From Frankia sp. AgB1.9 (GTDB taxonomy: Bacteria; Actinomycetota; Actinomycetes; Frankiales; Frankiaceae), in contig NZ_JADWYX010000057.1 of the NCBI RefSeq assembly GCF_016786355.1, forward strand, positions 1 to 56,744: a stretch of DNA of 56,744 bases. Direction: 5' to 3'. The notes below the pieces were generated by a model. The model made no database searches. It saw nothing but the letters and a program-made list of their open reading frames with translations, and was not told where the DNA came from. The position numbers were made by a program, and so were the translations under genes. Numbering within the stretch: the first letter of the stretch is position 1; each line of letters opens with the position of its first letter. Positions 41,388 to 50,263 of the stretch are shown here, in pieces.

Positions 41388-42080
41388 TCATGGGGCGGCC
41401 TCCGGCTCGGCCAGGACCGACGGCCTTGGCTCGACGAGGAGAGGCCCGACCTCGCGGCGCAGACCGTCGATCACGAACCGGAGTTGGGTGACGAAGAGCT
41501 CGTCGACGTCGGATTCGACCGTCCCGACCACATGGCCCGACTGACGAGGAGCCGCCGTGTCACTCTCCGCCCGGGCCGCGCTTTCCGCGCAGGACTCGAC
41601 GATGACGAACCCGTGCGTGAGCCACATCAACATCCGGCAGACTTGAGATACCTGCTCCGCGGCCAGCCCCGACGCGTGGAGAGCGCCCAGCAGCGGCTGA
41701 GCACACCGGGCCATGACCTCCCGGCCCAGGTTGCTGAGCAGAAGATGGCGGTCGGAGACGGACTTCAGCCGGTCCCGGTACCGGTACGCCCACTGTTCCG
41801 CCGAATCCATCCACGGGGATCCGGCCGGGACGTCCACCTCGATGTCGCCCAGCAGGCGTTCCGCGACGGCGTCGACCAAAGCCTGCTTGTCGCCGACCTT
41901 GGTGTAGAGCGGTATGGGCGAGACCCCGAGCCGCGCCGCGACCGCCCGCATGGTGAGAGCCTGAAAGCCCTCCTCGCGCAGGAGATCGATCGCCGCGTCG
42001 ACCAGGTGATTCCGGTTGACGCGGGTTCGGGCAGCACTCGCGGCGGCCGGCGGCCGTCGCGCGGCCTGACGGTCGGTCAT
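41388..42080 (-). CDS. TetR-family transcriptional regulator
   Basis: This 230-residue regulator has an N-terminal HTH: LVDAAIDLLREEGFQALTMR, then AVAARLGVSPIPLYTKVGDK. The rest resembles the TetR_C group with a ligand pocket. Its ATG overlaps the stop of the upstream SDR gene (ATGA), so the two are co-translated. The repeats at 42914-42939 in front of that SDR are a likely target. Confidence 0.9.
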   Translation of the reverse strand: MTDRQAARRPPAAASAARTRVNRNHLVDAAIDLLREEGFQALTMRAVAARLGVSPIPLYTKVGDKQALVDAVAERLLGDIEVDVPAGSPWMDSAEQWAYRYRDRLKSVSDRHLLLSNLGREVMARCAQPLLGALHASGLAAEQVSQVCRMLMWLTHGFVIVESCAESAARAESDTAAPRQSGHVVGTVESDVDELFVTQLRFVIDGLRREVGPLLVEPRPSVLAEPEAAP

Positions 42081-42901
42081 AGCGTCGGGGTCGCCTCCAA
42101 GATCTCGGTGAACCGCGTGCTCATCGGTTCGCGCATCTCGCCGCTGGTGATGACCCAGAAGCGATCTTGGTGGATCGCCTCGAGGACCGCGGCGGCGACC
42201 TGGTCTGCCGTCCGCGCGGCGGGCCCGGTAGACACGGCACGGACGATTTCACGCAGGCCCTCTCCCTCGACGGTGCGGTCTTCTCGTCCGAGCTGGTCGG
42301 GACGGTTGCGCTCGCTGTCGAGGATCCCGGTGGCCGTGCTCCCTGGGCACAGGACGCTGACACCGATCGGCGCACCAGCCATCGCCAGCTCCTGGCGGAG
42401 CGTCTCGGACAGGGCCAGGACACCCACCTTGCTGACGGCGTAGGGGCCGAGGCCAGCCAACCCGCTCATCAGCCCAGCGATCGACGACGTGTTCACGATG
42501 TGTGCGGGCTGTCCCAGGTCGAGCAACCTCGGGAGGAAGGTCCGGACGCCGTGCACCACGCCCCAGAGGTTGACTCCAAGGACCCAGTGCCAGTCCTCGA
42601 GGGCCTGGTTCGACACCGGGTTGAACGTCGAGACACCGGCGTTGTTGCAGACGACGTGGACCGCGCCGAAGTGCCGGAAGGCCTGGTCGGCCAGCCGATC
42701 GACAGCGTCCGGATCACTCACGTCGGTGACGACCGGCAGGACTTGGCCGCCTGCCGCGGCAGCGGCGGCGTTCAGGGCCCCCCGGTCCACATCGGCCAGC
42801 ACCACGGCACACCCCGCGGCCACGAACGCCCGCCCGAGCGCCGCCCCGATCCCGCTCGCCCCGCCCGTGACGACCGCGACCTTGCCCTCTAACGTGTCCA
42901 C
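42077..42901 (-). CDS. SDR-family oxidoreductase
   Basis: This 274-residue SDR has TGGASGIG, NNAG and catalytic YAVSK after NTSSIAGLMSGLAG. The C-terminal half lacks the V-D-G-G tail and is closer to the group found in steroid/lipid and cyclic-ketone pathways. The GTG at 42901 has GGGAGG upstream. It is co-translated with the TetR regulator that follows. The acyl-CoA synthetase gene upstream is a plausible pathway partner. Confidence 0.87.
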   Translation of the reverse strand: MDTLEGKVAVVTGGASGIGAALGRAFVAAGCAVVLADVDRGALNAAAAAAGGQVLPVVTDVSDPDAVDRLADQAFRHFGAVHVVCNNAGVSTFNPVSNQALEDWHWVLGVNLWGVVHGVRTFLPRLLDLGQPAHIVNTSSIAGLMSGLAGLGPYAVSKVGVLALSETLRQELAMAGAPIGVSVLCPGSTATGILDSERNRPDQLGREDRTVEGEGLREIVRAVSTGPAARTADQVAAAVLEAIHQDRFWVITSGEMREPMSTRFTEILEATPTL

Positions 42902-42913
42902 GTCGCACCTCCC

Positions 42914-42939
42914 GTAACATCGTTATATTTACGTTATAT
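42914..42939. promoter_or_regulatory. repeat-containing operator/promoter of the SDR-TetR pair
   Basis: CGTTATAT occurs twice in the same orientation at 42921-42928 and 42932-42939, three bases apart. GTAAC-ATC-GTTAT at 42914-42926 forms a near-dyad. The patch is AT-rich within high-GC DNA and 13 bases upstream of the GTG start, so it combines promoter and operator features. The TetR encoded downstream is the obvious binder. Confidence 0.5.
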
Positions 42940-43113
42940 CAGCGCTGCCGGCAGACCGGAAGGGCCGTCACGGCCGGGACAGGCGGCAGGCGCTGATCGG
43001 CTCACTGTGGGCGGCGTCCACTTCGCCCCCACGCATGGTCGGACTCGATATCGCGAACGGCAGACCGTGCTCGGCGGGGCGCGACCTCGCGATCTTTCCG
43101 ACCTACGCCAGGT

Positions 43114-44790
43114 TCAGGCGTGGCGACTTTTGGCGATGTCGTGGAGGCTGAGAAGGCTGATGGCATCTTCGCGCATCTGGACTTTGCGGATCTTGCCGGT
43201 CACGGTCATCGGGAACTGGTCGACGATGTGCACGTAACGCGGGATCTTGTAGTGGGCGAGTTTTCCGGCGCAGAATTCGCGCAGGTCCCGGGCGGTCAGC
43301 GGTGTGGCGCCGTCGCGCATGCGAATCCAGGCCATGGTCTCCTCGCCGTATTTCGGGTCGGGCACGCCGATGACCTGGGCGTCGAGAATGTCAGGATGGG
43401 TGTAGAGAAATTCCTCGATCTCCCGCGGATAGATGTTCTCCCCGCCGCGGATCACCATGTCCTTGATACGCCCGGTGATGGTGACGTAGCCGTCCTCGTC
43501 CATCACCGCCAGGTCTCCGGTGTGCATCCAGCGTGCGGCGTCGATGGCCTCGGCGGTCTTGTCCGGCTGGTCCCAGTACCCCAGCATCACCGAGTACCCG
43601 CGCGTACACAGCTCCCCCGGCGTGCCAAGTGGAACGGTCAGCCCGGTCTCCGGGGCTACGATCTTTCCTTCCAGGTGCGGACCCACCCTGCCCACCGTGG
43701 ACACCCGCCGCTCGATCGAGTCGTCGGCGCGGGTCTGCATGGACACCGGCGACGTCTCGGTCATGCCGTAGCAGATGGAGACCTCGGCGATGCCCATCCG
43801 CTCGATGACCTGCTTCATCACCTCGACCGGGCACGGCGAGCCGGCCATGATCCCGCTCCGCAGGGACGACAGGTCGAACGACTCGAAGTCGGGATCGGCG
43901 AGCTCGGCGATGAACATCGTCGGCACTCCGTACAACGACGTGCACCGCTCGGCCTGCACCGCGGCCAGGGTCGCCTTCGGCTCGAACGACGGTCCCGGGA
44001 TCACGACGCATGCGCCGTGGCTGGTAGCCGCGAGGTTGCCCATGACCATTCCGAAGCAGTGATAGAAGGGCACCGGCACGCAGATGCGGTCCGCTTCGGT
44101 GTAGTCGCAGAGCTCGCCGACGAAAAACCCGTTGTTCAGGATGTTGTGGTGCGACAGCGTCGCGCCCTTGGGGAACCCGGTGGTGCCCGACGTGTATTGA
44201 ATGTTGATCGGGTCGTCGGCGGACAGGTCGATCACGGCCAGCCGTGCCAGATCGCCGTCGTTGCGGCGCAACGAGTTCCAGTCCTCACCGCCAAGCAGCA
44301 CGACCTGTTCCAGCGCCGGGCACCGCGGCCGGACGTCTGCGATCATGCCTGAGTAGTCGGAGGTCTTGAACGTCTCGGCCGCCACCAGCAGACGGACGCC
44401 GGCCTGGTTGAGCACGTACTCGAGCTCGTGGGAGCGGTAGGCGGGGTTGATGGTGACCAGAATGGCGCCGATCTTCGCTGTGGCGTACTGGGTCAGCATC
44501 CATTCCGCGCAGTTCGGCGCCCAGATCCCCACCCGGTCGCCATTGCCGATCCCGAGATCGAGTAAGCCGAGCGCGAGTGCGTCGACGTCGGCGCCCAGTT
44601 CGGCGTAGGTCCAGCGACCGCCGGTCGTCCGGTCGACCAGCGCGTCCCGTCCCCCGAAAGTCCGCACAGTCCGGTCCAGATTGGCCCCGATCGTGTCCCC
44701 CAGCAACGGGACATTCGAGATGCCCGACGAGTAACTCGGTACGGCTGGCTCCACGGGCACGGCTCCTCCGGAGACTTTCGGCGTCGTCAT
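43114..44790 (-). CDS. AMP-forming acyl-CoA synthetase (fatty-acyl-CoA ligase-like)
   Basis: This 558-residue ANL-superfamily enzyme has the P-loop YTSGTTGFPKGATLSHHN, the A5 motif YGMTETSP, and the A7/A8 pieces MHTGDLA and GRIKDMVIRGGENIYPREIE. The catalytic Lys is in TVTGKIRKVQM. The length and the DNLDRTV-like N-terminus resemble FadD-type medium/long-chain or aryl-acid ligases. It would make an acyl-AMP and then the acyl-CoA. It is divergent from the GAF-LuxR regulator at 45086, separated by about 295 bases, with a probable shared promoter region. The specific acid is unknown. Confidence 0.9.
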   Translation of the reverse strand: MTTPKVSGGAVPVEPAVPSYSSGISNVPLLGDTIGANLDRTVRTFGGRDALVDRTTGGRWTYAELGADVDALALGLLDLGIGNGDRVGIWAPNCAEWMLTQYATAKIGAILVTINPAYRSHELEYVLNQAGVRLLVAAETFKTSDYSGMIADVRPRCPALEQVVLLGGEDWNSLRRNDGDLARLAVIDLSADDPINIQYTSGTTGFPKGATLSHHNILNNGFFVGELCDYTEADRICVPVPFYHCFGMVMGNLAATSHGACVVIPGPSFEPKATLAAVQAERCTSLYGVPTMFIAELADPDFESFDLSSLRSGIMAGSPCPVEVMKQVIERMGIAEVSICYGMTETSPVSMQTRADDSIERRVSTVGRVGPHLEGKIVAPETGLTVPLGTPGELCTRGYSVMLGYWDQPDKTAEAIDAARWMHTGDLAVMDEDGYVTITGRIKDMVIRGGENIYPREIEEFLYTHPDILDAQVIGVPDPKYGEETMAWIRMRDGATPLTARDLREFCAGKLAHYKIPRYVHIVDQFPMTVTGKIRKVQMREDAISLLSLHDIAKSRHA

Positions 44791-45085
44791 TGTTCGGGCA
44801 TCGCTTTATACCGGCACCGCTCGATAGAATCCGCGTTCCGGGATTCGGCACCGGATAACTGTCAGCTAGGTTAGAGCCTCGACCTCGTCGCACCACATGG
44901 TCGACAGGACTCTCGGGCAGCTCGGCGCAGCGGTCGCGGCCCGCGAGTCATCGATCGCTCGCCTTCCTCATGTTCAGTGCAACCGCCGGTGCCCGCTACC
45001 CCCGGAAGTAGGTCCGCGGGCTGGTCCGCGGGCAGAGGTCCAGGTACGCTGCCGACCCGCAGCAGAGCACGGGAGGTTCGCCACC

Positions 45086-45925
45086 ATGACCGCCCCTCAC
45101 AGCCGCTCGACGGGGGAGGCCCTGCGCGCCGAATTACGACGGACGCAACGCCTGGCCGGAGTGCCCCTGGTCTTCGCAGGCACCATGTCGGGTGACCGGC
45201 TGATCCTGACCGACTTTCTCGGCACTCGCACAACCGCCATGCGGAACCTTCACGTAAGCGTCGGAACTGGTCTGGGCGGCCGGGTCGTCGCCCAACGACG
45301 CCCCGCCGCCGTCGAGGACTACCTCACCGCTCGCACGATCACCCACGACTACGACCGCCCAGTGCTGGTCGAAGGGATCTCCTCAATACTCGCCGTCCCG
45401 GTCCAGGTACAGGGCCGGTGCACGGCGGTGCTCTACGGAGCCGTCCGGGAACGCATGCCGCTCGGCGACCGGGCGCGTGAGGCCCTCCTGTCCGCCGGGG
45501 CACGCCTGTCGATGACCTTGTCCGTGCAGGCCGAGGTGGACAGCAGGCTCGCGATGGCCGAATCACGGCTGGGGCTGAAGGATCTCGCGGACCTTGAAGA
45601 GATCCGCGCCGTTCATGCCGAACTGCGTTCCATCGCCCCCGCCGTCACCGATCCCGAGCTACGACGCCGGCTCTGCGCCACCACTGACCGGCTCGCGCGG
45701 TTGGGTGCCCCGACGGCCGGAGCGCCCACCGTTCGCCTGTCACCGCGAGAGACCGACGTGCTGGCCCAGGTGGCACTCGGATACACGAACGCCACTGTCG
45801 CCGAGCGGCTCTCGCTCGCGCCGGAGACGGTCAAGGCCTATCTCTATGCGATCATGCGCAAACTTGACGCACGGACGCGCCACGAGGCCGTCGTGCATGC
45901 GCGACGACTACGGCTGCTGCCGTGA
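45086..45925 (+). CDS. GAF-domain LuxR-family regulator
   Basis: This protein of about 279 residues has a GAF-like domain at residues 20-155 (HVSVGTGLGGRVVAQRRPAA, ISSILAVPVQVQGRCTAVLY) and a C-terminal LuxR helix-turn-helix (LSPRETDVLAQVALGYTNAT, VAERLSLAPETVKAYL). The ATG at 45086 has GGGAGG upstream; the long frame above it is not protein-like. It is divergent from the acyl-CoA synthetase, a pairing that suggests it senses a small ligand or CoA-linked metabolite and activates that gene. Confidence 0.85.
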   Translation: MTAPHSRSTGEALRAELRRTQRLAGVPLVFAGTMSGDRLILTDFLGTRTTAMRNLHVSVGTGLGGRVVAQRRPAAVEDYLTARTITHDYDRPVLVEGISSILAVPVQVQGRCTAVLYGAVRERMPLGDRAREALLSAGARLSMTLSVQAEVDSRLAMAESRLGLKDLADLEEIRAVHAELRSIAPAVTDPELRRRLCATTDRLARLGAPTAGAPTVRLSPRETDVLAQVALGYTNATVAERLSLAPETVKAYLYAIMRKLDARTRHEAVVHARRLRLLP

Positions 45926-46008
45926 CCGGCGAGGTGACCATGCCTCCAGAGATCGCGGGCGGTCACCTCTTCCTTCCCTGCATCGATGCTCGGCCCGCCG
46001 AACGGCGG

Positions 46009-46848
46009 CTACCCAGGCGCGACAGGCGTGCTGAGGCCGCCGAACGTGCCTCCGATCAACCCCATGACGTGGGTGGCGACGTCGACGACCCGACTGGCGA
46101 CCCGCCGTAGCTCCCTTCCGCTGATGTCGCTGGGCAGGGCGGTCAGTGCGATGGAACAGGCAAACGTGCCGTCGGCGGCCCAGACAGGCGCACTGATACC
46201 GATCACCCGCAAGCAGGCAGACGTCAGGTCCGCGTCCGTCACCTCATGGGCTCCGCTGATCGCCTCGGCCCCAAGGGCGCTGACTGTGGCACTCCAGCCA
46301 CGAGTACGAACGTCCACCAGTGCCACCCGCATCGACTCCCGCTCAGTCGAGGTGAGCGGTGGCGCAGCGTGGTCGAGCCACCGGGCGGCGGCCTCCTCGC
46401 CAGCCCACGCCACGTAGATCGGGCCGACCGGCGCGCGCAACGGCAGGGTCCCGCCGGCTTTCACCGTCAGCCCGTATGGGTGCGGCACCGGGCACGCCGC
46501 CGCGATGACGACGCTGTCGCCGTGGACAGTTCCGCCCATCGTGGTCGCCTGAAACTCGTCACGCAGCAGAGGCAGCTGCGTGGCCAAGATGTCGGTCAGC
46601 ATGACCGCGTGGCTCGCTGCGCGACCCAGCCCGAGCAGTTGAGGACCGAGTCGGTAGCGCGGCCCGGGGTCGCGACGCACCGCAAGTCCCTCGTCGCACA
46701 GCGCGAGCAGTATGGCCTGGGCCGACGAGCGCGGTATTCCCACGGCCTGGGCGATCTCGGAGAGGGACCGATCGGTCTCGGGTGCGGCTGCCAGGACTTT
46801 GAGAACCTGGGCTGCCCGCTGAACGGACCGCGCGGGTTGGGTGGGCAC
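46009..46848 (-). CDS. IclR-family transcriptional regulator
   Basis: This protein of about 279 residues has an N-terminal winged HTH (SVQRAAQVLKVLAAAPETDR, SLSEIAQAVGIPRSSAQAIL) and a C-terminal IclR effector domain (ATTMGGTVHGDSVVIAA, PVWAADGTFACSIALTALP). GTG at 46848 is preferred, with GAGGAGG ten bases upstream; a frame upstream to 46923 would start inside the operator. It is divergent from the LLM oxidoreductase operon, and a near-perfect palindrome lies next to that operon's start. It is the likely controller of the operon. Confidence 0.9.
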   Translation of the reverse strand: MPTQPARSVQRAAQVLKVLAAAPETDRSLSEIAQAVGIPRSSAQAILLALCDEGLAVRRDPGPRYRLGPQLLGLGRAASHAVMLTDILATQLPLLRDEFQATTMGGTVHGDSVVIAAACPVPHPYGLTVKAGGTLPLRAPVGPIYVAWAGEEAAARWLDHAAPPLTSTERESMRVALVDVRTRGWSATVSALGAEAISGAHEVTDADLTSACLRVIGISAPVWAADGTFACSIALTALPSDISGRELRRVASRVVDVATHVMGLIGGTFGGLSTPVAPG

Positions 46849-46898
46849 GTGTTGACGCCTCCTCGGGATGCACCTTACGGTGTCTTGTGACGAAGATA

Positions 46899-46918
46899 CT
46901 GTCTCTATATATAGACAG
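46899..46918. promoter_or_regulatory. 20-bp palindromic operator in the IclR/LLM divergent region
   Basis: CTGTCT and AGACAG are perfect 6-base arms separated by CTATATAT. The centre TATATA is itself a palindrome, so only one base pair of the 20 is mismatched. It ends 15 bases before the GTG of the LLM oxidoreductase and about 50 bases upstream of the IclR start. An IclR dimer here could repress or activate both directions. Confidence 0.6.
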
Positions 46919-46933
46919 CGCAAGGGCTAACGC

Positions 46934-47881
46934 GTGACGGCCGGTCGGCCGCGGCTCGCGCTCGGCCTACCGGTCGCGACGTCCGTCTACGGAGCCGGGG
47001 AACAACACCGGATCGTCGACCTGGCCCGTGCGGCCGACGACGCGGGCATCGACACCGTCGTAGTGAGCGATCACGTGGTGATGGGAGAGCGCTTCGACCG
47101 TTACCCGTTCGGCACGTTCGCGTTCTCACCCGGCGAGCCTTGGCTGGAGCCGTTGACGACGCTCGCCCTGTTTGCCGGCGCGACGTCGCGGATACGCCTT
47201 TCGACCGGCATCCTGATCGCCGGGTTGCGACGAGGGCCGTTGCTCGCCAAGACGACGGCAACCCTCGATGCGCTCTCGGGCGGTCGACTTGAGCTCGGTG
47301 TTGGCACGGGCTGGCAGCCAGAGGAATACGAGACCATGGGTCTTGATTTCGAGCAGCGCGCCCAGATACTGGACGACACGGTTGCGAGCTGCCGGGCCCT
47401 CTGGGCAAGGGGTGGGTCGGCCGCCGTCGACCTGCCGACGATCAGCTTCAGTGGAATCTGGTGCGACCCGAAACCCGCGCAACAGGGCGGCCCGGCCGTG
47501 CTGTTCAGCGGCCCGCTCACGAAGCGCAACCTGCGACGCATCACCGAGCTGGGCGACGGCTGGATCCCGATCATGGGCGAGTCGGTGGCGGGCGTGGCCG
47601 CGGGGGTCGCGCGCATTCGGGAGGCCTGGACGGCGGCTGGCCGCACCGCGACCGCGCCGCGGGTCAGGCACACCCTCCCCCTCCGCTCCTCGGCTCCCGA
47701 CGACGATCGGGCCAGCAGGGCCGACCTGAGCCTCGACCGAACCCTCGCCGGGGCAGCTGCCCTCGTCGAGGCCGGGGTCACGGAGGTCTCGGTGCCGATC
47801 GCGGCCTTTGTCACCGACCCTGACGAGGTCCACGGGTGGATCGCAAATCTCGGCCGCCGATGGGAAAGACAGTGGAGCTAA
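46934..47881 (+). CDS. LLM-class (F420/FMN-dependent luciferase-like) oxidoreductase
   Basis: This 315-residue luciferase-like protein of the TIM-barrel flavin family has LARAADDAGIDTVVVSDHVV at the substrate end, RIRLSTGILIAGLRRGPLLA, TLDALSGGRLELGVGTGWQ and GWIPIMGES. Such proteins use F420 or FMN; the mycobacterial/Frankia-type members of this size are usually F420-dependent, but the cofactor cannot be proven here. The GTG at 46934 is the first gene of a plus-strand run, just after the IclR operator. Its stop overlaps the start of the SnoaL-like gene. Confidence 0.87.
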   Translation: MTAGRPRLALGLPVATSVYGAGEQHRIVDLARAADDAGIDTVVVSDHVVMGERFDRYPFGTFAFSPGEPWLEPLTTLALFAGATSRIRLSTGILIAGLRRGPLLAKTTATLDALSGGRLELGVGTGWQPEEYETMGLDFEQRAQILDDTVASCRALWARGGSAAVDLPTISFSGIWCDPKPAQQGGPAVLFSGPLTKRNLRRITELGDGWIPIMGESVAGVAAGVARIREAWTAAGRTATAPRVRHTLPLRSSAPDDDRASRADLSLDRTLAGAAALVEAGVTEVSVPIAAFVTDPDEVHGWIANLGRRWERQWS

Positions 47882-48438
47882 CTGACGGGACGGCGCCCGA
47901 ATGGCCCCGGGTGGTGGGTCGCTCGGTCGGGGACCTCGCCGATCGCCTCGCGCTGCGCGACCTCGCCGAGTCGTACGCCGCCGCCGTCGACAGTCGCGAC
48001 GAGGGCCTGTTCGTCTCCCTCTTCACCTCGGACGCCGTGGTCCGGGTGTATCACTCAGACCGCGAGGGGGAAGTCGCCCGTTTCGAGCGCGCTCGCGAAC
48101 TGCCTCTCCTGGTCCAGGCGCTCTCAGGCCGCTACCCGGCCACCCTGCACCTCGTCGGCAACCACCGGGCACAGGTCGTCGCCGACAGCGCGGTCGCCGA
48201 GACCTACTGCCTCGCGCATCACCTGCACCGCGGCACCGACGGCGCTCCCCAGGACCTTCAGATGCTCGTGCGCTACGCGGACAGCTGCGTCCGAGGGTCC
48301 GACGGCCTCTGGCGGTTCCGGGAGCGGGTCGTCACGGCGGTCTGGCATTCGTCGCACCCAGCCCGTCACAGCGCGCTCGACCGCCAGCAGGCGGGGACAT
48401 CCGAGGCAGAAGACCGGCGAGCTGGGCGGGGCCGGTAG
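47860..48438 (+). CDS. SnoaL-like protein (NTF2 fold)
   Basis: This protein of about 192 residues has the SnoaL_4/nuclear-transport-factor pattern: DLADRLALRDLAESYAAAVD, SRDEGLFVSLFTSDAVV, HLVGNHRAQVV and YADSCVRGSDGLWRFRERVV. Family members include hydratases, isomerases and ring-hydroxylating dioxygenase small subunit relatives. The start at 47860 overlaps the LLM gene by 22 bases; no strong ribosome site is seen, so translation may be coupled. It may transform the product of the LLM enzyme. Confidence 0.78.
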   Translation: MGKTVELTDGTAPEWPRVVGRSVGDLADRLALRDLAESYAAAVDSRDEGLFVSLFTSDAVVRVYHSDREGEVARFERARELPLLVQALSGRYPATLHLVGNHRAQVVADSAVAETYCLAHHLHRGTDGAPQDLQMLVRYADSCVRGSDGLWRFRERVVTAVWHSSHPARHSALDRQQAGTSEAEDRRAGRGR

Positions 48439-48516
48439 CCAGATCGCAGATCGCGCAGAGGCACCTGCGGCCGGCAGGTATAGATGCATGCGCATGATTT
48501 CAGTAAGGTGGGTTAC

Positions 48517-48987
48517 ATGGACGACCCAGGTGGGAGGCCGTTGGCGGTGCCGCGGCTGGCTACGGCATCAGCGGTGGCGACGGGCGCGGCGAGTGCCCCG
48601 TTCTGGGCGGGGTGCGACGCGGGCGAGCTGCGCTTCCAGCGCTGTCGCGCCTGCGGCCGTGCTGACCTGCCACCGGCCGAACACTGCCGCGAGTGCCTGT
48701 CGGGCGATCAGGCCTGGGAGGCTTCCGCCGGGCTCGGCACGGTCTACTCGTGGACGGTGGTGCACCGACCAGTCACCCCCGACTTCGCCGCGCCCTACGC
48801 CCCGGTGATCGTCGAGCTCGACGAGGGCCCGCTGCTGGTGACCAACCTCGTCGGCTGCCCGCCCGCGCGGCTGCGGGTGGGCCTGCGGGTCGCCGTCCTC
48901 TTCCACCGCGCCGGCGCCGGCCCCGCGCTGCCCTACGTCCACCCGGTCACCCACGCCATCCCGGACGGGAGCACCCGTGAAGCCTGA
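48517..48987 (+). CDS. Zn-ribbon/OB-fold acyl-CoA-associated protein (DUF35 type)
   Basis: This protein of about 156 residues has a rubredoxin-like zinc ribbon (QRCRACGRADLPPAEHCREC, two CxxC pairs) followed by an OB fold (GLGTVYSWTVVHRPVTPDF, VIVELDEGPLLVTNLVGCPP). Members of this group bind acyl-CoA and form complexes with thiolases or MaoC-like hydratases in steroid and lipid degradation. The ATG at 48517 has AAGG upstream; an ATG at 48484 is possible. A thiolase fragment occurs at the far end of the same run (56669). Confidence 0.85.
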   Translation: MDDPGGRPLAVPRLATASAVATGAASAPFWAGCDAGELRFQRCRACGRADLPPAEHCRECLSGDQAWEASAGLGTVYSWTVVHRPVTPDFAAPYAPVIVELDEGPLLVTNLVGCPPARLRVGLRVAVLFHRAGAGPALPYVHPVTHAIPDGSTREA

Positions 48988-50260
48988 CGACCTGATCCTC
49001 ATAAGCGTCGATGACCACATCGCCGAACCGGCCACCATGTTCGACGCCCACGTGCCAGCGAAGTTCCGCGATCAGGCGCCCCGCGTGGTCGACGAACCCG
49101 ACGGGACGCAGCAGTGGTACTACGGCGCGCTGCGCGGCCGGAACCTGGGCCTGAACGCGGTAGCGGGCAAGCCGCCGGAGATGTTCAACATCGACGCCAG
49201 CCGCTATGACCAGATGAGGCCTGGCTGCTACGACGTCCACGAGCGGGTCCAGGACATGTCCGCCGGCGGCCAGCTAGCGGGCTTGAACTTCCCCAACTGG
49301 ACCGGCTTCTCCGGCCAGGTCCTCAACCAGGGCCCGGACCGCGACGTGAACCTGGTCATGATCAAGGCGTACAACGACTGGCACGTGGACGAGTGGTGCG
49401 GTGCCTACCCGGACCGGTTCATCCCCTGCGGGATCCTGCCGCTGTTCGACGCTGACGAGGCGGCGGCCGAGATCCGCAGGCTCGCGGACAAGGGCTGCCA
49501 CGCGGTCACGTTCTCGGAGAACCCCGAGGCGCTGGGGATGCCGAGCATTCACACCGACTACTGGTACCCGCTGTTCCGAGCTGCCTGCGATGCCGGAACC
49601 GTGCTGTGCCTGCATGTCGGCTCGTCGTCCCGGACGCCGCTGTACTCCTCGGACGCGCCACCGAGCGTCAACCTGGCGGGCTCGTCGATGATGTCGATCT
49701 ACTCGATGGTCGAGCTGGTATGGGCGCGATTCTGGGCGGACTTCCCGGATCTGCGGTTCTCGCTGACCGAGGGCGACATCGGCTGGATTCCTTATTTCCT
49801 GTGGCGCTGCGAGCACGTCCAGCGCCGCCATTCGGGCTGGACGCAGGCGACCTTCCCCGACGGCGTCACCGGTCCGGCCGACCTCTTCCGCCGGCACATC
49901 CTGACCTGCTTCATCTCCGACCGGGTCGGCCCACACCTCCTCGACTGGTTCGAGCTCGACAACGTCTGCTGGGAGTCCGACTTCCCGCATTCCGACTCGA
50001 GCTGGCCGAACGCCCCCGAGGATGTCATCGCCAACCTCGGCCACCTGGCCGACGCGACCATCGACAAGATCACCCATGAGAACGCGTTGCGTCACTACCA
50101 GTTCGACCCGTTCGCGACCCGGCCCCGAGAGCAGTGCACCGCCGGGGCGCTGCGCGCCGAAGCGACCGGCGTCGACGTCGTCACCCGCGTCGGCCGGGCC
50201 GCGGACGAACGCGACCTCGCCTCCTGGAAGCGGATGACCTCGCACGCCGGGCGGGCTTGA
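48977..50260 (+). CDS. amidohydrolase-2 family protein (ACMSD-like)
   Basis: This 427-residue member of the amidohydrolase_2 group has ISVDDHIAEP at the first metal strand (Asp-x-His type), RFIPCGILPLFDADEAAAEI, the catalytic His region TVLCLHVGSSSR, and VCWESDFPHSDSSWPNAPED with the Asp on strand 8. Relatives decarboxylate or hydrolyse cyclic acids. The GTG at 48977 overlaps the stop of the OB-fold gene by 11 bases and has GGGAG upstream. The next gene begins four bases after its stop. Its substrate is unknown. Confidence 0.85.
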   Translation: MKPDDLILISVDDHIAEPATMFDAHVPAKFRDQAPRVVDEPDGTQQWYYGALRGRNLGLNAVAGKPPEMFNIDASRYDQMRPGCYDVHERVQDMSAGGQLAGLNFPNWTGFSGQVLNQGPDRDVNLVMIKAYNDWHVDEWCGAYPDRFIPCGILPLFDADEAAAEIRRLADKGCHAVTFSENPEALGMPSIHTDYWYPLFRAACDAGTVLCLHVGSSSRTPLYSSDAPPSVNLAGSSMMSIYSMVELVWARFWADFPDLRFSLTEGDIGWIPYFLWRCEHVQRRHSGWTQATFPDGVTGPADLFRRHILTCFISDRVGPHLLDWFELDNVCWESDFPHSDSSWPNAPEDVIANLGHLADATIDKITHENALRHYQFDPFATRPREQCTAGALRAEATGVDVVTRVGRAADERDLASWKRMTSHAGRA

Positions 50261-50263
50261 CCG

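Noticed and set aside
42959..42976. GGCCGT/ACGGCC palindrome near 42965
   Set aside because: Short GC palindromes occur often in this base composition, and this one has no clear relation to a start or a gene end.
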